From Diplonema japonicum (lineage: Eukaryota; Euglenozoa; Diplonemea; Diplonemida; Diplonemidae), in assembly GCA_964019335.1 (NCBI GenBank), contig OZ025723.1:186001-250000 (forward strand): a stretch of 64,000 nucleotides of DNA, read 5' to 3'. Position numbers and translations under genes: made by a program. The notes below the pieces were generated by a model. That model worked only from the letters and a program-made list of their open reading frames with translations, was not told the DNA's origin and ran no database searches. Below, piece by piece: positions 1 through 10,076 of this stretch (positions are counted from its first letter, which is position 1; every line of letters starts with the position of its first letter).

Positions 1-29
1 TTACTTCTTAAGCTTTTTTTTTTCCCCCT

Positions 30-60
<31 letters not shown>

Positions 61-1635
61 CAAGGGACAAGTCTTTCGATATGTCTAAACAAATAAAAAA
101 TGGGGGAACCTTACGCCCCCCCCCTAAAGCATCGCTCCCCCCCCCCCTTTTTTCTTTTCTTTTTGAAACAGTGAGGACTCCCATGCACACTGAAAATTTA
201 TCGGGTTTTTTCTTTTTCTTTTTTTTTGTCATTCAATATCTATTACGATATGCAATGAGTACAAGTTTCTATTTTTTTTTATATAAACAACGGCGTTGAG
301 GCAGAGCGGGAGAAAAAAACCTTCCCCCCCCCCCCCATTTCTATCTTGAGATCCTTAGTTTCTAATGATCTGTAAAGTGAAGCCTCCAATCATTACCCCC
401 CCTCTCTTTTTTTATAAACAACGGCGAAACAAAAAAAATGAAATGGCATTTACCGGGGGGGTGCTATATATCCCCCCCCCCCCCCCCTCCCTCCCTTATT
501 TTTTAATTTCGTTTTCAGAAAAGTAAATTTGGGGCAATCTTAATCAGGATGTTAGGTCGGGGGGGGGGGGGGGGGGGGTTGAGTGTTCAAGCCAGATAAT
601 AAGAAAATAGGGCAAACTAGGATTTTTTTTGGGGGGGGGAAGGGTTTACTCTTTTATTTAGTTTTTGATTGGGGGGGGGGGGATGCTCATTATTCATACT
701 CTCTCTCTCTCCTTCCTCTTCACCCCCCCCCCCCCCACGGCCAATACAATGTACAGAGGTCTTCCTCCGTATTCGTAAAGGTCTATACTATGCCTTGAAG
801 GAGCGGTAGTCGGGGGGGGGAAAAAAAAAGGAAAGAAATTAGAGAAAGTTAAGGGGAAAAAAAAGAAGAAAAAAAAAAAAGGAGGGGCCACTACCAGAAC
901 CCTCCTGCTGACGTGTTTCTTGCGTGAACAGGGGGGAAGGGTCTTTTTTTTTTTTTAAAAAAAAAAGAATTTTATAGCACTCCTGATGGTTCCTAATAAT
1001 ATGTAACGTCTTTTACCTCTTTTTTTTTTTTTTTTTTTAAAAATGTAAACGAGTAACAGTCTCACACAGAAGGTCCCTGTCTCAAGGGCACCTTTCCAAG
1101 GGGCCCCACCTGAGACCTGGCCAAAATTTTTTTTATTGCATTCCCCCTCCAAGGTCCATCTTACTATGGTTGGTATCACACAAAGATGTCACGAAGGTGT
1201 TTACCGAGGAGTTTTTCTTTTTTTTTTTTTCCTTCTTCCTTGTGTTTTGCTCCCTCTGGTTTCCGATTCCCATCTTGTATTTTTGGTTGTAAGGGAAAAG
1301 AGGGATCTCATCTTTTTTTTTTTTTGTTTGCAAGAACTACTCCCCCCCTCCCTTTTTTTTTGTGATTATCTGTGTTCCTTCCCCCTATCCCCTTTTTTTT
1401 CGCCCCTTCTTCTTCTTCTTCTTCCCCCCCTTTAAAAAAAGAAAAAGTAGTGGGAAAAAAAAAAGAAAGAAAACGAGAGATGAAAAATTTCAAAAAAAAA
1501 AAAAGAAAGAGCTGCCACTGGCTGTGCTCACATCAAAAAAAAATTCTCTCTCTCTCTCTTCATTCTCGGAAAATATGACAAAAAAAACAATTTATTAAAA
1601 AAAAAAGGGAACACACACACAAAAAAAAAAAAAAA
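1..1635. other. Homopolymer-rich intergenic DNA, no gene
   Basis: Long T, C, G and A runs alternate with short unique stretches. The open frames here translate mainly to runs of Lys, Phe, Pro or Gly and none has a recognisable domain. The word ATAAACAACGGCG occurs twice (283-295 and 414-426). A stretch at 168-215 resembles one at 27994-28035. The run of A ending at 1635 abuts the start codon of the first gene. Confidence 0.75.
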
Positions 1636-2454
1636 ATGGCAACACACGGGGAAAGAGTCGAGGAGACGAAAGCTGTGTTCAACGACATCATCGCAGAGAC
1701 GAAAGCGAATATGGTAAAGGCAGGCATCCGTGATGACCTGATGGAGAAAATCCTGGGGAAATGGAACACGCTCGTGACCGCTCAGTACAAAGGCTCTATC
1801 GTTATCGAAACAAAGGTGGTCGAGGCACGGGCTGCTCGGCGACGAAGGGAACAAGCCTGGTACTCTATATCAGACATGGAAACCCCAAAAATAAAAAACC
1901 AGTTGGAACAAATGACCGGACTCCCTCCTGTTGGTGTCCCTTCTACCCTGCTGGGCGAGGTACTAAGTTCAAAAGCCGGTTTACAAGTCGATGGTGGGTT
2001 CCTATCCGCTTCTGATGAAAGCAGCAATGACGGCGACGAACAACAAGAAGAAGAAGACACGAGTGCTGACTACGGCCTTGAGGACACCACGCTGCAGACT
2101 CAGAATCTTATCACCATCCCGGAGCCTGAGGAAAACAACACTTATTTCAAAGATGTTTTGGACAGGCTTGCTTACGACGGCAAAACACCCAAAGTATACG
2201 GAATTTTGGCAGATTTCACCTCTGGAAAGTTCACAGGAATGATCAAAGGGAACAAAATCGATACTGAATCTTCTATTAAGAGCAAGCGGGTCGTCCTACA
2301 CGGCGGGTTCATTGAGGAGCCCGAAGAAAACAAATGCCTTGCCTTCGGACACCTTGCCCTGGCGATGGACTGCAACAACATGGTGGAGCGAACCACGGAG
2401 CCCGACTTCAAGCAACAACCGCATTTTTGGGTAGGGACGATTGATGACGTCTAG
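1636..2454 (+). CDS. TFIIA large (alpha/beta) subunit-like protein
   Basis: The 272-residue protein looks like the large subunit of TFIIA, which stabilises TBP on promoters in the nucleus. Residues about 8-55 fit the N-terminal TFIIA-alpha helical segment: an aromatic/hydrophobic start (AVFNDIIAE), a Gly-Ile turn and a helix ending in KILGKWNTLV. The middle (about 125-150) is an acidic linker, as in alpha/beta precursors. The C-terminus should be the beta barrel half, but its match is weak: a hydrophobic strand-rich segment is visible (GILADFTSGKFTGM) without the usual final Asp-Glu-Trp. The ATG directly follows a run of A. The gene has no intron and sits 133 bp upstream of the TBC gene on the same strand. 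The call rests mainly on the N-terminus, so another coiled protein remains possible. Confidence 0.45.
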   Translation: MATHGERVEETKAVFNDIIAETKANMVKAGIRDDLMEKILGKWNTLVTAQYKGSIVIETKVVEARAARRRREQAWYSISDMETPKIKNQLEQMTGLPPVGVPSTLLGEVLSSKAGLQVDGGFLSASDESSNDGDEQQEEEDTSADYGLEDTTLQTQNLITIPEPEENNTYFKDVLDRLAYDGKTPKVYGILADFTSGKFTGMIKGNKIDTESSIKSKRVVLHGGFIEEPEENKCLAFGHLALAMDCNNMVERTTEPDFKQQPHFWVGTIDDV

Positions 2455-2587
2455 TCAAGTTTTTTTTTTCTTTTTTTTTTTTGGGAAAACAAAAAAAAAA
2501 AAAATGAAACCATTGTCAAAAAAAGAGGGGGTGGTGGTGGTGGTGGTGTGGAGGAAAAAAGAAGGGGGAAAAAAAAAAAGAAAATAA

Positions 2588-3674
2588 ATGACAACATCTA
2601 CCGTCTCTGCAGCATCGTGGGCTTCAACACCGTCGCATGCAGTGTACCTCGATGAACATGGTATGAATTTAAAAATTAAAAAAAAAAAAAAAAAATCCCC
2701 TCTCTCTTTCCCCCCCCTCAGGCTTCATCATGAACAACAACAACCAAACACAAACGGCCCCGCTAACCCAACGGCAGTCCGACCGCGATAACAAAAAGCT
2801 AGACAAATGGATGAAAATGATCGCCAAGTGGGACGAAACAGAGAAAGACTACCAAAAGCTCAAAAGACGTATACGGGCAGGCGGTATTCCACAAACACTC
2901 CGAGGGCTCGTCTGGCAGCTCATGCTGGGAAGCAGACAGAAACAAATGGCCAATGCGTCCTTGTACACCGAATTATGCCGTAGAAACATGGATTCCGGCT
3001 TAGCAGAAATCATTAAAAGAGACCTGGGCAGGACATTTCCCACCCATGCTCTGTTTCTTGGAACAGACAGTGTTGGGCAAAAATCGCTTTACTCTCTTTT
3101 AAAAGCATATGCGATTTACGATCCAAAGATAGGGTACTGTCAGGGAATGGGGTTTATCGCTGCAACGTTGCTTACTCAGATGAAGGAGGAGGAGGCTTTC
3201 TGGTGTTTTGTGCTGCTAATGAAACGTCAAAAATATGAGCTTGGTGACATGTACCTTCCGGGTTTTCCCAAAGTACAAGAGGCTTTCGAGATTCTTCAGA
3301 TTTTGATAGAAGCATTCTCTCCACCGTTAGCAGAACATTTCAGGGCGGAGGGAATCAACACCAATTATTTCGCGTCGCAGTGGTTCATGACGTTGTTTGT
3401 TTATTTGTTTCCTTTCAAGCTGCTGCTACGCGTGTGGGACATTTTTCTTCTGGAGGGGTGGAAGTTGGTCTTCCGGGTGGCGATGTCTTTACTTCTTTCG
3501 GCTGAGACAGAGCTTCTCGAGTTGAAAATGGAGGGTATTCTCCCGAAGCTGAAGACGCTCCACGAGAACAAGGACCCGTCCGTGCTCATCGCCGAGGCTT
3601 GCAAGATAAAAATCACAAACAGAGAATTGCGCTTGCTCGCGAAAAGAATTCGCGAGAACTCGGACAATGCATAA
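2588..3674 (+). CDS. TBC-domain Rab GTPase-activating protein
   Basis: This is a two-exon gene. Exon 1 is 2588-2660, the 61-nt intron is 2661-2721 (GTATG, A-run, pyrimidine tract, CAG) and exon 2 is 2722-3674, giving 341 residues. Joining the exons produces the DEHGF segment that precedes the TBC fold in TBC1D10/USP6NL-like proteins, which supports starting at 2588 rather than at the internal ATG at 2730. The TBC domain shows the arginine-finger motif (IKRDLGRTFP) and the glutamine-finger motif (YCQGMGF), so it should be an active GAP that accelerates GTP hydrolysis on a Rab protein in membrane traffic. WDIFLLEGW near the C-terminal end is also typical. No other domain is seen; which Rab it acts on cannot be told. 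Confidence 0.88.
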
Positions 3675-3685
3675 CCATATATATT

Positions 3686-3722
<37 letters not shown>

Positions 3723-4064
3723 AAAAACACCCCCTTTCTACACTAAAAAATATATTTTTTTTTAAAAAAAAAAAAGAAACATAAATAAATGTTGTGCGAA
3801 TGGGGGAGGGGGGAGGGGGATGATCTACTCTACGATTTCTTTTTTTTTTTTTTGACAAACAAACAAACAAAAAAAAAAAACAATATGGCGAAAGAAAAGA
3901 AGAAGAAAAAAAAAAGAAAAAAATGACAAAGCAAGAACTTTTACCATATAAGTCAGCAAGGCCCAGCCCTCCAAAAAAAAAAAAAAAAACTCCCAGACTG
4001 ACCGATGTTCGAGTTATTTAACGTACGGAGGGGAATAGAAGGTTAGGTCAGACATTTTGTCAGT
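3675..4064. other. Homopolymer intergenic spacer
   Basis: A runs, T runs and a G-rich stretch (about 3800-3820) separate the TBC gene from the retroelement. No coding frame or RNA gene is supported. Confidence 0.7.
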
Positions 4065-5191
4065 CCTGTAATCAAGTAGATAGTGCTTGTGCAGGGCGCT
4101 ACCAACCCCAGCCTCCTTCGTGTCTCATATATATATATTTGGGTGACCAAACTCCCGGAAGCGAAAAAAAGCCGGCCACTTCACATAAGATACGGGCGAT
4201 CATCAACACAAGAAGGCCCTCCCAAGACCAAAAAAAAAAAAAAAAAAAAAAAAAAAAAGCCCGGATATTCGTTCTCTTCCCGATATTTTCGTCTTACAGT
4301 ATTTTTTTTTTCTCTTTTATTTTTCTTCTCGCTGTTTCCCATTTTTTTTTTATAGAGAAGCTGCAGCGATACCTGGCAATGGTGGTGGAAAAGCGGGACG
4401 AAGGGCTGATGCAGGCAGAAGGCGGCAACAAGAAGCTACCATGGGAGCGGGAAGTGACAGGCAAAGTGACCCCGGTACCGACGACAGCACAGCTGGGGAC
4501 AGTGGTGGGACTGCTGGAGCAATTCGGGGAACCACTACTGGAATGGATGGGAAAGCTGCGATGGGTGGAGGGCGACACCGACTCGGAGGTTTCGGCAGCT
4601 GAACTTGCACTCGACTTTGAGGAGACAACCGGTAAGTCACTGGGAGTCTACAACATGCAGAGGAAGGCACGCAGAATCAAGCTGTTGGTGGAGAGAGCCA
4701 ACGCAGTGTGCAGAACGAGACGGATAAGACGCCCCTTCCCTGCGGACGGGGCAAAGAGGGTCAAGTCGCTCACAGCGATGGGAGGCAAGGCTGCAATAGG
4801 CTTTAACAGGAGACCGATCTTCGCATCAAGACAGACAGCGCAAAAGCTACAGGAGTTGAAAGGGACATACAAGAAAGAACGCGTGTCGAGACTACGAAAA
4901 GCTTTAAAGGCGACAATAGGAACGAAGGCTATGCTCCAGAAGGGGAGCATTAATAGATAGGAACTCACACCACAAGAGGCTGTCCTCGAGTGGGATTGTC
5001 TTTTACTATGAGTTTTTTTTTTTTTTTTTTTTTTTGCTTGTGCGTTCTTTTTTGTTCTCTTCCCCCCCCCCCTTTTTTTTGGAGGCTGTCCTCAAAGTGG
5101 GATGTCTTTTACTATGAGTTTTTTTTTAGCAAACTGCACGAGCGCAGAATCTTGGCTAACCGGGTCGTCCCCCTGTAATCAAGTAGATAGT
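4065..5191 (+). mobile_element. 5'-truncated retroelement insertion with 20-bp target-site duplication
   Basis: An identical 20-bp sequence (cctgtaatcaagtagatagt) occurs at 4065-4084 and 5172-5191, while the bases just outside differ. This is the signature of a target-site duplication around an insert of about 1.09 kb (4085-5171). The insert carries the tail of an open frame (stop at 4958-4960). Its last residues (AMLQKGSINR) recur in a second damaged copy ending at 51842, and a diverged C-terminus of the same type ends at 49798. After the stop a short motif (ggctgtcctc...gattgtcttttactatgag) is present twice, at 4978-5010 and 5085-5118, and once in variant form at 51862-51905. Long duplications and 5' truncation point to a non-LTR-type element copied by target-primed reverse transcription. 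No reverse transcriptase core is present here, so the class is inferred. Confidence 0.65.
4378..4960 (+). pseudogene. C-terminal remnant of retroelement protein
   Basis: The frame encodes about 190 residues with no homopolymer, from the ATG near 4378 to a stop at 4958-4960. It contains a WVEGDTDSEVSAAELALDFE segment followed by a basic C-terminus with RRPIFAS and AMLQKGSINR. A Trp then SxxELxxDFE pattern is familiar to me from C-terminal regions downstream of reverse transcriptase in protist retroelements; this is a family-level impression, not a proven match. The frame continues upstream through poly-Lys codons, so there is no believable native start and it is treated as a truncated copy. 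Compare the sibling fragments at 49448-49798 and 51676-51842. Confidence 0.55.
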
Positions 5192-5691
5192 TGCAATCAA
5201 AGCCCAGTTTTTTTTTTTTTTTTCTTTTCTTTTTTTTTTTTTGAAATCTTTAAAAAAAGATCTGCCGTATGGCCCCATATTTTTTTTCAAACTTCTCCTC
5301 CCCCCAATCAATGTTGCCAACAAAAAAAAAAGAAAGAAAGAAAAACACGCATTTGTATGCGCACTCCCACCCCACCGCACGTTCACCTATCTGTGTGTCA
5401 GTTGCAATGGGATTTCGCCAACCGAGGGAAGGCAGCCAGTCACACAAGGGTTCATGTATTCTTCATTTTTCTTTTTTTGTGTGGAAAAAAAAAAGAAGAA
5501 AAAAAGTACTGACGCTTTTTACGCCCCATCACCTACCAAATCCTGGGCAAAAAAAAGGGGGTTGATATTTTTTCTTCCTTCTTCTTATTACTTCTTTCTT
5601 TCTCTTTTTTCTTTTTTATACTTTCTTTACAAAAAAGGGGGGGGAGGGGGAAACCTTTTTATTTTTGCCAGTACACAAAAAAAAAAAAAAA
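5192..5691. other. Homopolymer intergenic spacer
   Basis: T runs and A runs with short unique segments. Nothing coding is supported. A run of A ends at the start codon of the next gene. Confidence 0.7.
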
Positions 5692-7629
5692 ATGTTTCCA
5701 AAATACTACCAGGAGAGAAAACGAAGAGAATCTTGCACGAAACAGATTCCAGGGAACAGCATCATGAAGAGGCTCACAGTCGGCATGGAACTGGACAGGC
5801 ACGATGGGTGTGTGAATGCCATACACTACACAAAAAACGGCCAATTTCTCGCATCCGGCAGCGACGATCGTTCTGTGATGATATGGAACACCCTGACGGG
5901 CGAGCACGTGAAAAGCATCGACACCCCACACTGCAGAAACATTTTCAGCGTGAAGTTCCTCCCCTGGAATGAAGACCGCCTTATAAGCGGTGCAATGGAT
6001 GGAAACATGTACCTTCTCCATACAGATCGGCCAGACGCGACAAAAACCGTTTTCCTAGGCTCCTCAAGAGAAGGCTACGTGTCTTGCGTGAGCACATCTC
6101 TTGAACTTCCTGAAACCGTTCTTTCAACCCACGGAAACGGCAGCGCCAAACAACACGATCTTCGCAGCATGCAAACATCAATTCTGATATCGTTGGGAAC
6201 TGGCGTGTCAGGGTGGGGCAGGGATGTAATTTCAGCAACTTGTATAGTCCCGTGTCCGGTACAGCCGAATATCGTCGCGGTGGGTTGTTCTGACCCGTAT
6301 TTGAAATTCTTCGATTTGCGGTATATTACAAACAAGGGTGTGGGGACGTCACACCGTTCCGTCCCATTTCTCCAGCTGGCATCTCGCCAGCTTTTGAAAA
6401 AACACTCGCGGGCAGACTTGTCCGGTGTTTCAGGTGTCGCATGGCACTCCAACGGAACAGAAATTCTAGCTAACTACAACGGCGATGAAATCTGCGCGTA
6501 CGACCTGACGGAAACTGTAAAGAAGGACGCGGTGTGTACCAGAATGGTCGTCGAACCCTCAAGGGATTTCAGCGTGTTTTCCCGAACGGAACCTTCTGCT
6601 GAACACGCAACCGGGACCAACAAGACCTCGCTCGTCGAAAAATTCACAGGAAGGGTAAACCGCGAGACGCTATTCAAAGAAGTCTGTTATTTCCTGGACC
6701 ACCGATACGTTGTGACAGGCGGCGATGACGGCCATATTTTCTTTTGGGAAAGAAAAACCGGGACCCTGGTGAGGTCCCCACGCGGCGACACATCTGTCGT
6801 TAACGGTGTCGCAGCACACCCTGTCATCCCACAACTCGCTTCCTGCGGCATCGCAAATTCAGTAAAATTGTGGGAACCCGGAAAAGACGTTGTAAACATC
6901 CAATCAGACAGTGACGGGTTAGGGTCTTTCGGGTTCAGATTTGGTATCATTGATTCAAGTGATATTGATGAGGAAGAGGACGAGGAGGAAGAGGAGGACG
7001 AGGAAGACGAGGAAAACTCTGATACACCGCTTACCCTTCTCCCCTACGTCCTCGAGGATCTGCGGGACAGGTACACCGAACTGTGCGCTGAAACTATCGT
7101 CCCCCCGTCGTTGTTATTCACACCGCCTGCACAGAGACACACTGAGCCTGAAGCGGTTGAGGCCATTGATGAGTTTCTGGCTTTTTTCGGTGTTATAGAT
7201 GAAGCACTTGTTCTCGTGCATGCGCACCCACCCCCACAGGAAGTGATCGACATTATCTCCACAATCCTGACATACAGAGCACACGTTCTCTTTCAAACAG
7301 ACGAGCACTTGGAGTGCATCAAAAATTGCACCACTATCCTTTCATTCTTGCCCGGAAACATCAATGCTTTATACCTTCGGTATGCTGAAGAAAGAAGGAA
7401 AAAAAAAAAAAAAAAAAAAAAAAAACACAGAGCGTGTTCCTATTACCTAACGCATGATTTGGCATCCGCTACGCGTGACCTTACTGCTGTACAAGACTGT
7501 GACGATGAAATCGATGAGGAGGAGGAGGAAGAGGAAAGCGCCGAAGATTCGGATTTCGACCACCCGTCTATCCTTAAAAGAAGCGCCGCCGCTTTGAAAC
7601 AGCTGTGGGGGTTGCAGCAAATAGGATAA
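5692..7629 (+). CDS. WDTC1/DCAF-type WD40-TPR protein (CUL4-DDB1 receptor-like)
   Basis: The ATG at 5692 follows a run of A. The N-terminus resembles WDTC1 and DCAF6/8 proteins, the substrate receptors of CUL4-DDB1 ubiquitin ligases: a basic start, then HDGCVNAIHY, LASGSDDRSVMIW, NIFSVKFLPW and LISGAMDGNMYL in WD repeats 1-2. Further WD blades run to about residue 400 (HIFFWERKTG, LASCGIANSVKLWEPG). An acidic stretch (about 424-445) and TPR-like helices follow, including INALYLRACSYYL. I infer a 51-nt intron at 7380-7430 (gtatgctgaag...A-run...acacag). It is a multiple of three without a stop, so unspliced translation gives a false poly-Lys tract; removing it restores the TPR helix. The spliced protein is 628 residues. 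The exact DCAF subfamily is uncertain. Confidence 0.78.
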   Translation: MFPKYYQERKRRESCTKQIPGNSIMKRLTVGMELDRHDGCVNAIHYTKNGQFLASGSDDRSVMIWNTLTGEHVKSIDTPHCRNIFSVKFLPWNEDRLISGAMDGNMYLLHTDRPDATKTVFLGSSREGYVSCVSTSLELPETVLSTHGNGSAKQHDLRSMQTSILISLGTGVSGWGRDVISATCIVPCPVQPNIVAVGCSDPYLKFFDLRYITNKGVGTSHRSVPFLQLASRQLLKKHSRADLSGVSGVAWHSNGTEILANYNGDEICAYDLTETVKKDAVCTRMVVEPSRDFSVFSRTEPSAEHATGTNKTSLVEKFTGRVNRETLFKEVCYFLDHRYVVTGGDDGHIFFWERKTGTLVRSPRGDTSVVNGVAAHPVIPQLASCGIANSVKLWEPGKDVVNIQSDSDGLGSFGFRFGIIDSSDIDEEEDEEEEEDEEDEENSDTPLTLLPYVLEDLRDRYTELCAETIVPPSLLFTPPAQRHTEPEAVEAIDEFLAFFGVIDEALVLVHAHPPPQEVIDIISTILTYRAHVLFQTDEHLECIKNCTTILSFLPGNINALYLRYAEERRKKKKKKKKKHRACSYYLTHDLASATRDLTAVQDCDDEIDEEEEEEESAEDSDFDHPSILKRSAAALKQLWGLQQIG

Positions 7630-7750
7630 CACTATATGTTTTTTTTTTTTTTCTCTTCTCCATACCCCACTCAAAAAAAAAGGCCCATTTACACAATATT
7701 TTTTTTTTTCCCCTCCCTCTCATTTTCTTTGCCTTCCCCCCCTCCCTCAT

Positions 7751-9088
7751 ATGACGTGCTTCGACGTTGAGAAGGTAGCCGTCCTCGATAAGTGCCTTGG
7801 AAAGGGTGCCTATGGAACGGTGTACTTGGGTATGCATAGAGACACAGGCCAACAGGTTGCCGTGAAACAAATTAGCTTCCCGTCGAGCGAGAATGGGAAG
7901 GCCAAGCAACAGCTGGAGAAGGCAACCGTGGAGATCCAGCTGATGAAACAGTTCAAGCACGACAATGTGATCGGCTACCTCGGCGCCCTGCGGGAAGGCT
8001 TCACCCTCTACATCTACATGGAGTACTGCAGCGGGGGAACGCTGAAAACCCTGCTACAAACATGCGGAAAACTCACCAAAAGTTTAACACAAAAATTTCT
8101 GCGGCATCTACTAAGGGGCCTGGACTACCTACACAGCATGTGCATATGCCACAGAGACGTCAAGAGCGACAATGTTCTTCTCTCACCCGAAGGTGTCGTT
8201 AAACTAGGAGACTTCGGTACATCAAAACCCATTCAAGACTGCTTTTCACTATGCTCCGGACTTGCGTCAATCTGCGGTACCCCATGGTTCATGGCACCGG
8301 AGGTTATCGCTGGTGAACCTTACGGCCTACCTGTGGACGTATGGTCGCTCGGGTGCACCCTCTTCGAAATGTCGACAGGAACCCACCCCTTCAATGAATG
8401 TGATAACCCCCACGCTGCAATGTACAAAATCGCTTCCGAACGGAAGCCTCCACAGCTCCCGATGACGATCGACCCGCAGATCGGGTTTTTAGTGGAATGG
8501 TGCTGTACAAAAGACCCTCGAAAACGCCCTTGTTGCCGCGACCTTCTTCGACACGATTTTGTGCGGAGTGAAGACGACAAAGAAGAAGAAGAAGAAGAAG
8601 AAGAAGAAATTGAAGATTATTCTGAAGATGGCGACACCGGTGATAAATATGGCGGTTTACCGCTTTGCGATGTTTGCGGGGACAGCATTGCTGTGTTTAT
8701 GTGTGTCGACTGTGTTGATATGGGGAAATCGTGTCCCAAGTGTTGGGATGCCATCCATGAAGGTCACGCGAAGGGGCCGTTGCTTTTCGGGGGGAACCGA
8801 CCGCCTCCTCGGATCTGGTTCCCCCGTCCCGCTGAGCTCTCGTCTATCGACGATTCAGTATTGTTCACCTCCATCGATGGTGGGATCGTCACCGAAAACG
8901 GACAGCTCGTTGAACTTCTACCACACCCGTCTCACTCGGGACCTTGCTCCCTCAACAACGATGGTGTTTGCCACCTTTCACTCGATCCTGAGCGGGATGA
9001 CCCTGGTTGGGGGTGTCAAAAGTGCACCTACAACAATTTAAACCGGGCCTCGTTGTGTGAGGTTTGCGAGCATCCCAGACACCCTTGA
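7751..9088 (+). CDS. MAP3K-like kinase with C-terminal B-box and RanBP2-type zinc fingers
   Basis: The 445-residue protein has a complete STE/MAP3K-type kinase domain at about 10-270: glycine loop GKGAYG (17-22), catalytic Lys39 (VAVK), alpha-C Glu61, HRDVKSDN with Asp136, DFG 154-156 and GTPWFMAPE ending at 184. An acidic run of Glu follows. Next comes a B-box-like finger (LCDVCGD...CVDC...CPKCW...HEGH, about 305-340). At the very end is a RanBP2/NZF finger (WGCQKCT...N...LCEVC, about 415-440), a type that often binds ubiquitin. Kinase plus B-box plus NZF suggests a phosphorylation cascade coupled to ubiquitin signals; that is inference. There is no intron, and the ATG follows a pyrimidine-rich leader. 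The second kinase at 61931 lacks the fingers. Confidence 0.85.
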   Translation: MTCFDVEKVAVLDKCLGKGAYGTVYLGMHRDTGQQVAVKQISFPSSENGKAKQQLEKATVEIQLMKQFKHDNVIGYLGALREGFTLYIYMEYCSGGTLKTLLQTCGKLTKSLTQKFLRHLLRGLDYLHSMCICHRDVKSDNVLLSPEGVVKLGDFGTSKPIQDCFSLCSGLASICGTPWFMAPEVIAGEPYGLPVDVWSLGCTLFEMSTGTHPFNECDNPHAAMYKIASERKPPQLPMTIDPQIGFLVEWCCTKDPRKRPCCRDLLRHDFVRSEDDKEEEEEEEEEIEDYSEDGDTGDKYGGLPLCDVCGDSIAVFMCVDCVDMGKSCPKCWDAIHEGHAKGPLLFGGNRPPPRIWFPRPAELSSIDDSVLFTSIDGGIVTENGQLVELLPHPSHSGPCSLNNDGVCHLSLDPERDDPGWGCQKCTYNNLNRASLCEVCEHPRHP

Positions 9089-9406
9089 AAAATGGGTTTC
9101 ATAAAAAAAAGAAAATTACCCCCACACACCCCTTCATTTTTTCATTGAAAGTAAGAGTATTCTTTTTTTTTTTATTATTATTATTATTATTCTCTCTTTG
9201 TTGAATAACGATCTGCAAATAGTAAATTTACTGCAAAAGGAAAAAAAAAATACCAGAGGGGAAAATATCCGGATTCCCGGACACACCTATCTAAGAAACC
9301 CTTACTATGCGTTCTTTTCCTTTTCAATCGATTGTTATATACGTATTCCGGATACCTATCTAAGAAACCCAGGGCAAACCAGCACCGCAAAACTTCTTCG
9401 TTGTTC

Positions 9407-9474
9407 CGCCTATTGTAGAAGCCTGTGGGCGGGGAGGGGTCCTCAGTGGAGGATGTGGGGAGCGGTCAGCGTTG
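9407..9474 (+). pseudogene. Relic fragment of an LVIVD gene 3' block
   Basis: About 68 bp nearly match 11319-11390 in LVIVD gene A (cgcctattgt...gtcagcgttgg), with a small deletion and one or two substitutions. Because the 200-bp repeat that lies downstream of gene A also follows this relic, it is best read as the collapsed end of a former upstream tandem copy. Confidence 0.75.
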
Positions 9475-9500
9475 GTCATAAAGCTGGTCATAAATGAAAC

Positions 9501-9700
9501 TTTTTTACCAGAAAAGAGATCCGTAGTAGGGGCACCTTTACCTCTTCTTTTATAAACTTAAAATTATTTTCCTCTTTTACATTCAATTCCATTTTTATTA
9601 TTATAGGAACGTCCAACTTAGAAGCTCACCAATGTGCGTATGTAACCATTTTATTGGCACGTTGGTGACGGCCGTGGTGGTCGTTGCAAAGCACCATTAA
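9501..9700 (+). repeat. Direct repeat, copy 1 (pair with 12297-12502)
   Basis: The sequence begins ttttttaccagaaaagagat and ends gcaaagcaccattaa. It is nearly identical to 12297-12502, differing by a few substitutions and a short ATT expansion. The two copies bracket LVIVD gene A in direct orientation. Confidence 0.85.
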
Positions 9701-10076
9701 CCACTAAAGGACCATGAGGACATATGTGTCCTTAACCATCTACCAACGAGCGTCTTTATAAAGACGATTTGAAAAAAAATCTTTTGCGCAAAGGGCTTTC
9801 AATGCAATAAGGCCCGGCCACTTCTTGCAGCCGGGGTCCTGCGCAGAAAATATGAAAAATATAAACTAAATGCTGCCCTAACTTAACAAGAAAAAGAAAA
9901 AAGAGAAAAAAAACGCCAGACCATATTTACCCTTAAAAATCACTTCAAAAAAGGGCTCCCAGAAAGAGGCCGGAAGAGGACATTATGAGTGATGGTAGCA
10001 CTGATGGCTCATCCCTATTATGCAATTTTGATACAGACTGTGATTCTGATACAAATTCGACCGCATGTGCGAGAGT

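Larger units (their letters stand above)
9089..10076. other. Repeat-bearing intergenic region upstream of LVIVD gene A
   Basis: Besides homopolymers this holds a direct repeat (cctatctaagaaaccc near 9286 and 9355), a relic of the LVIVD gene (9407-9474), the 200-bp repeat 9501-9700 and two short palindromes: AGGACA-tatg-TGTCCT at 9717-9732 and the perfect 16-mer CGTCTTTATAAAGACG at 9751-9766. No gene is supported. Confidence 0.7.
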
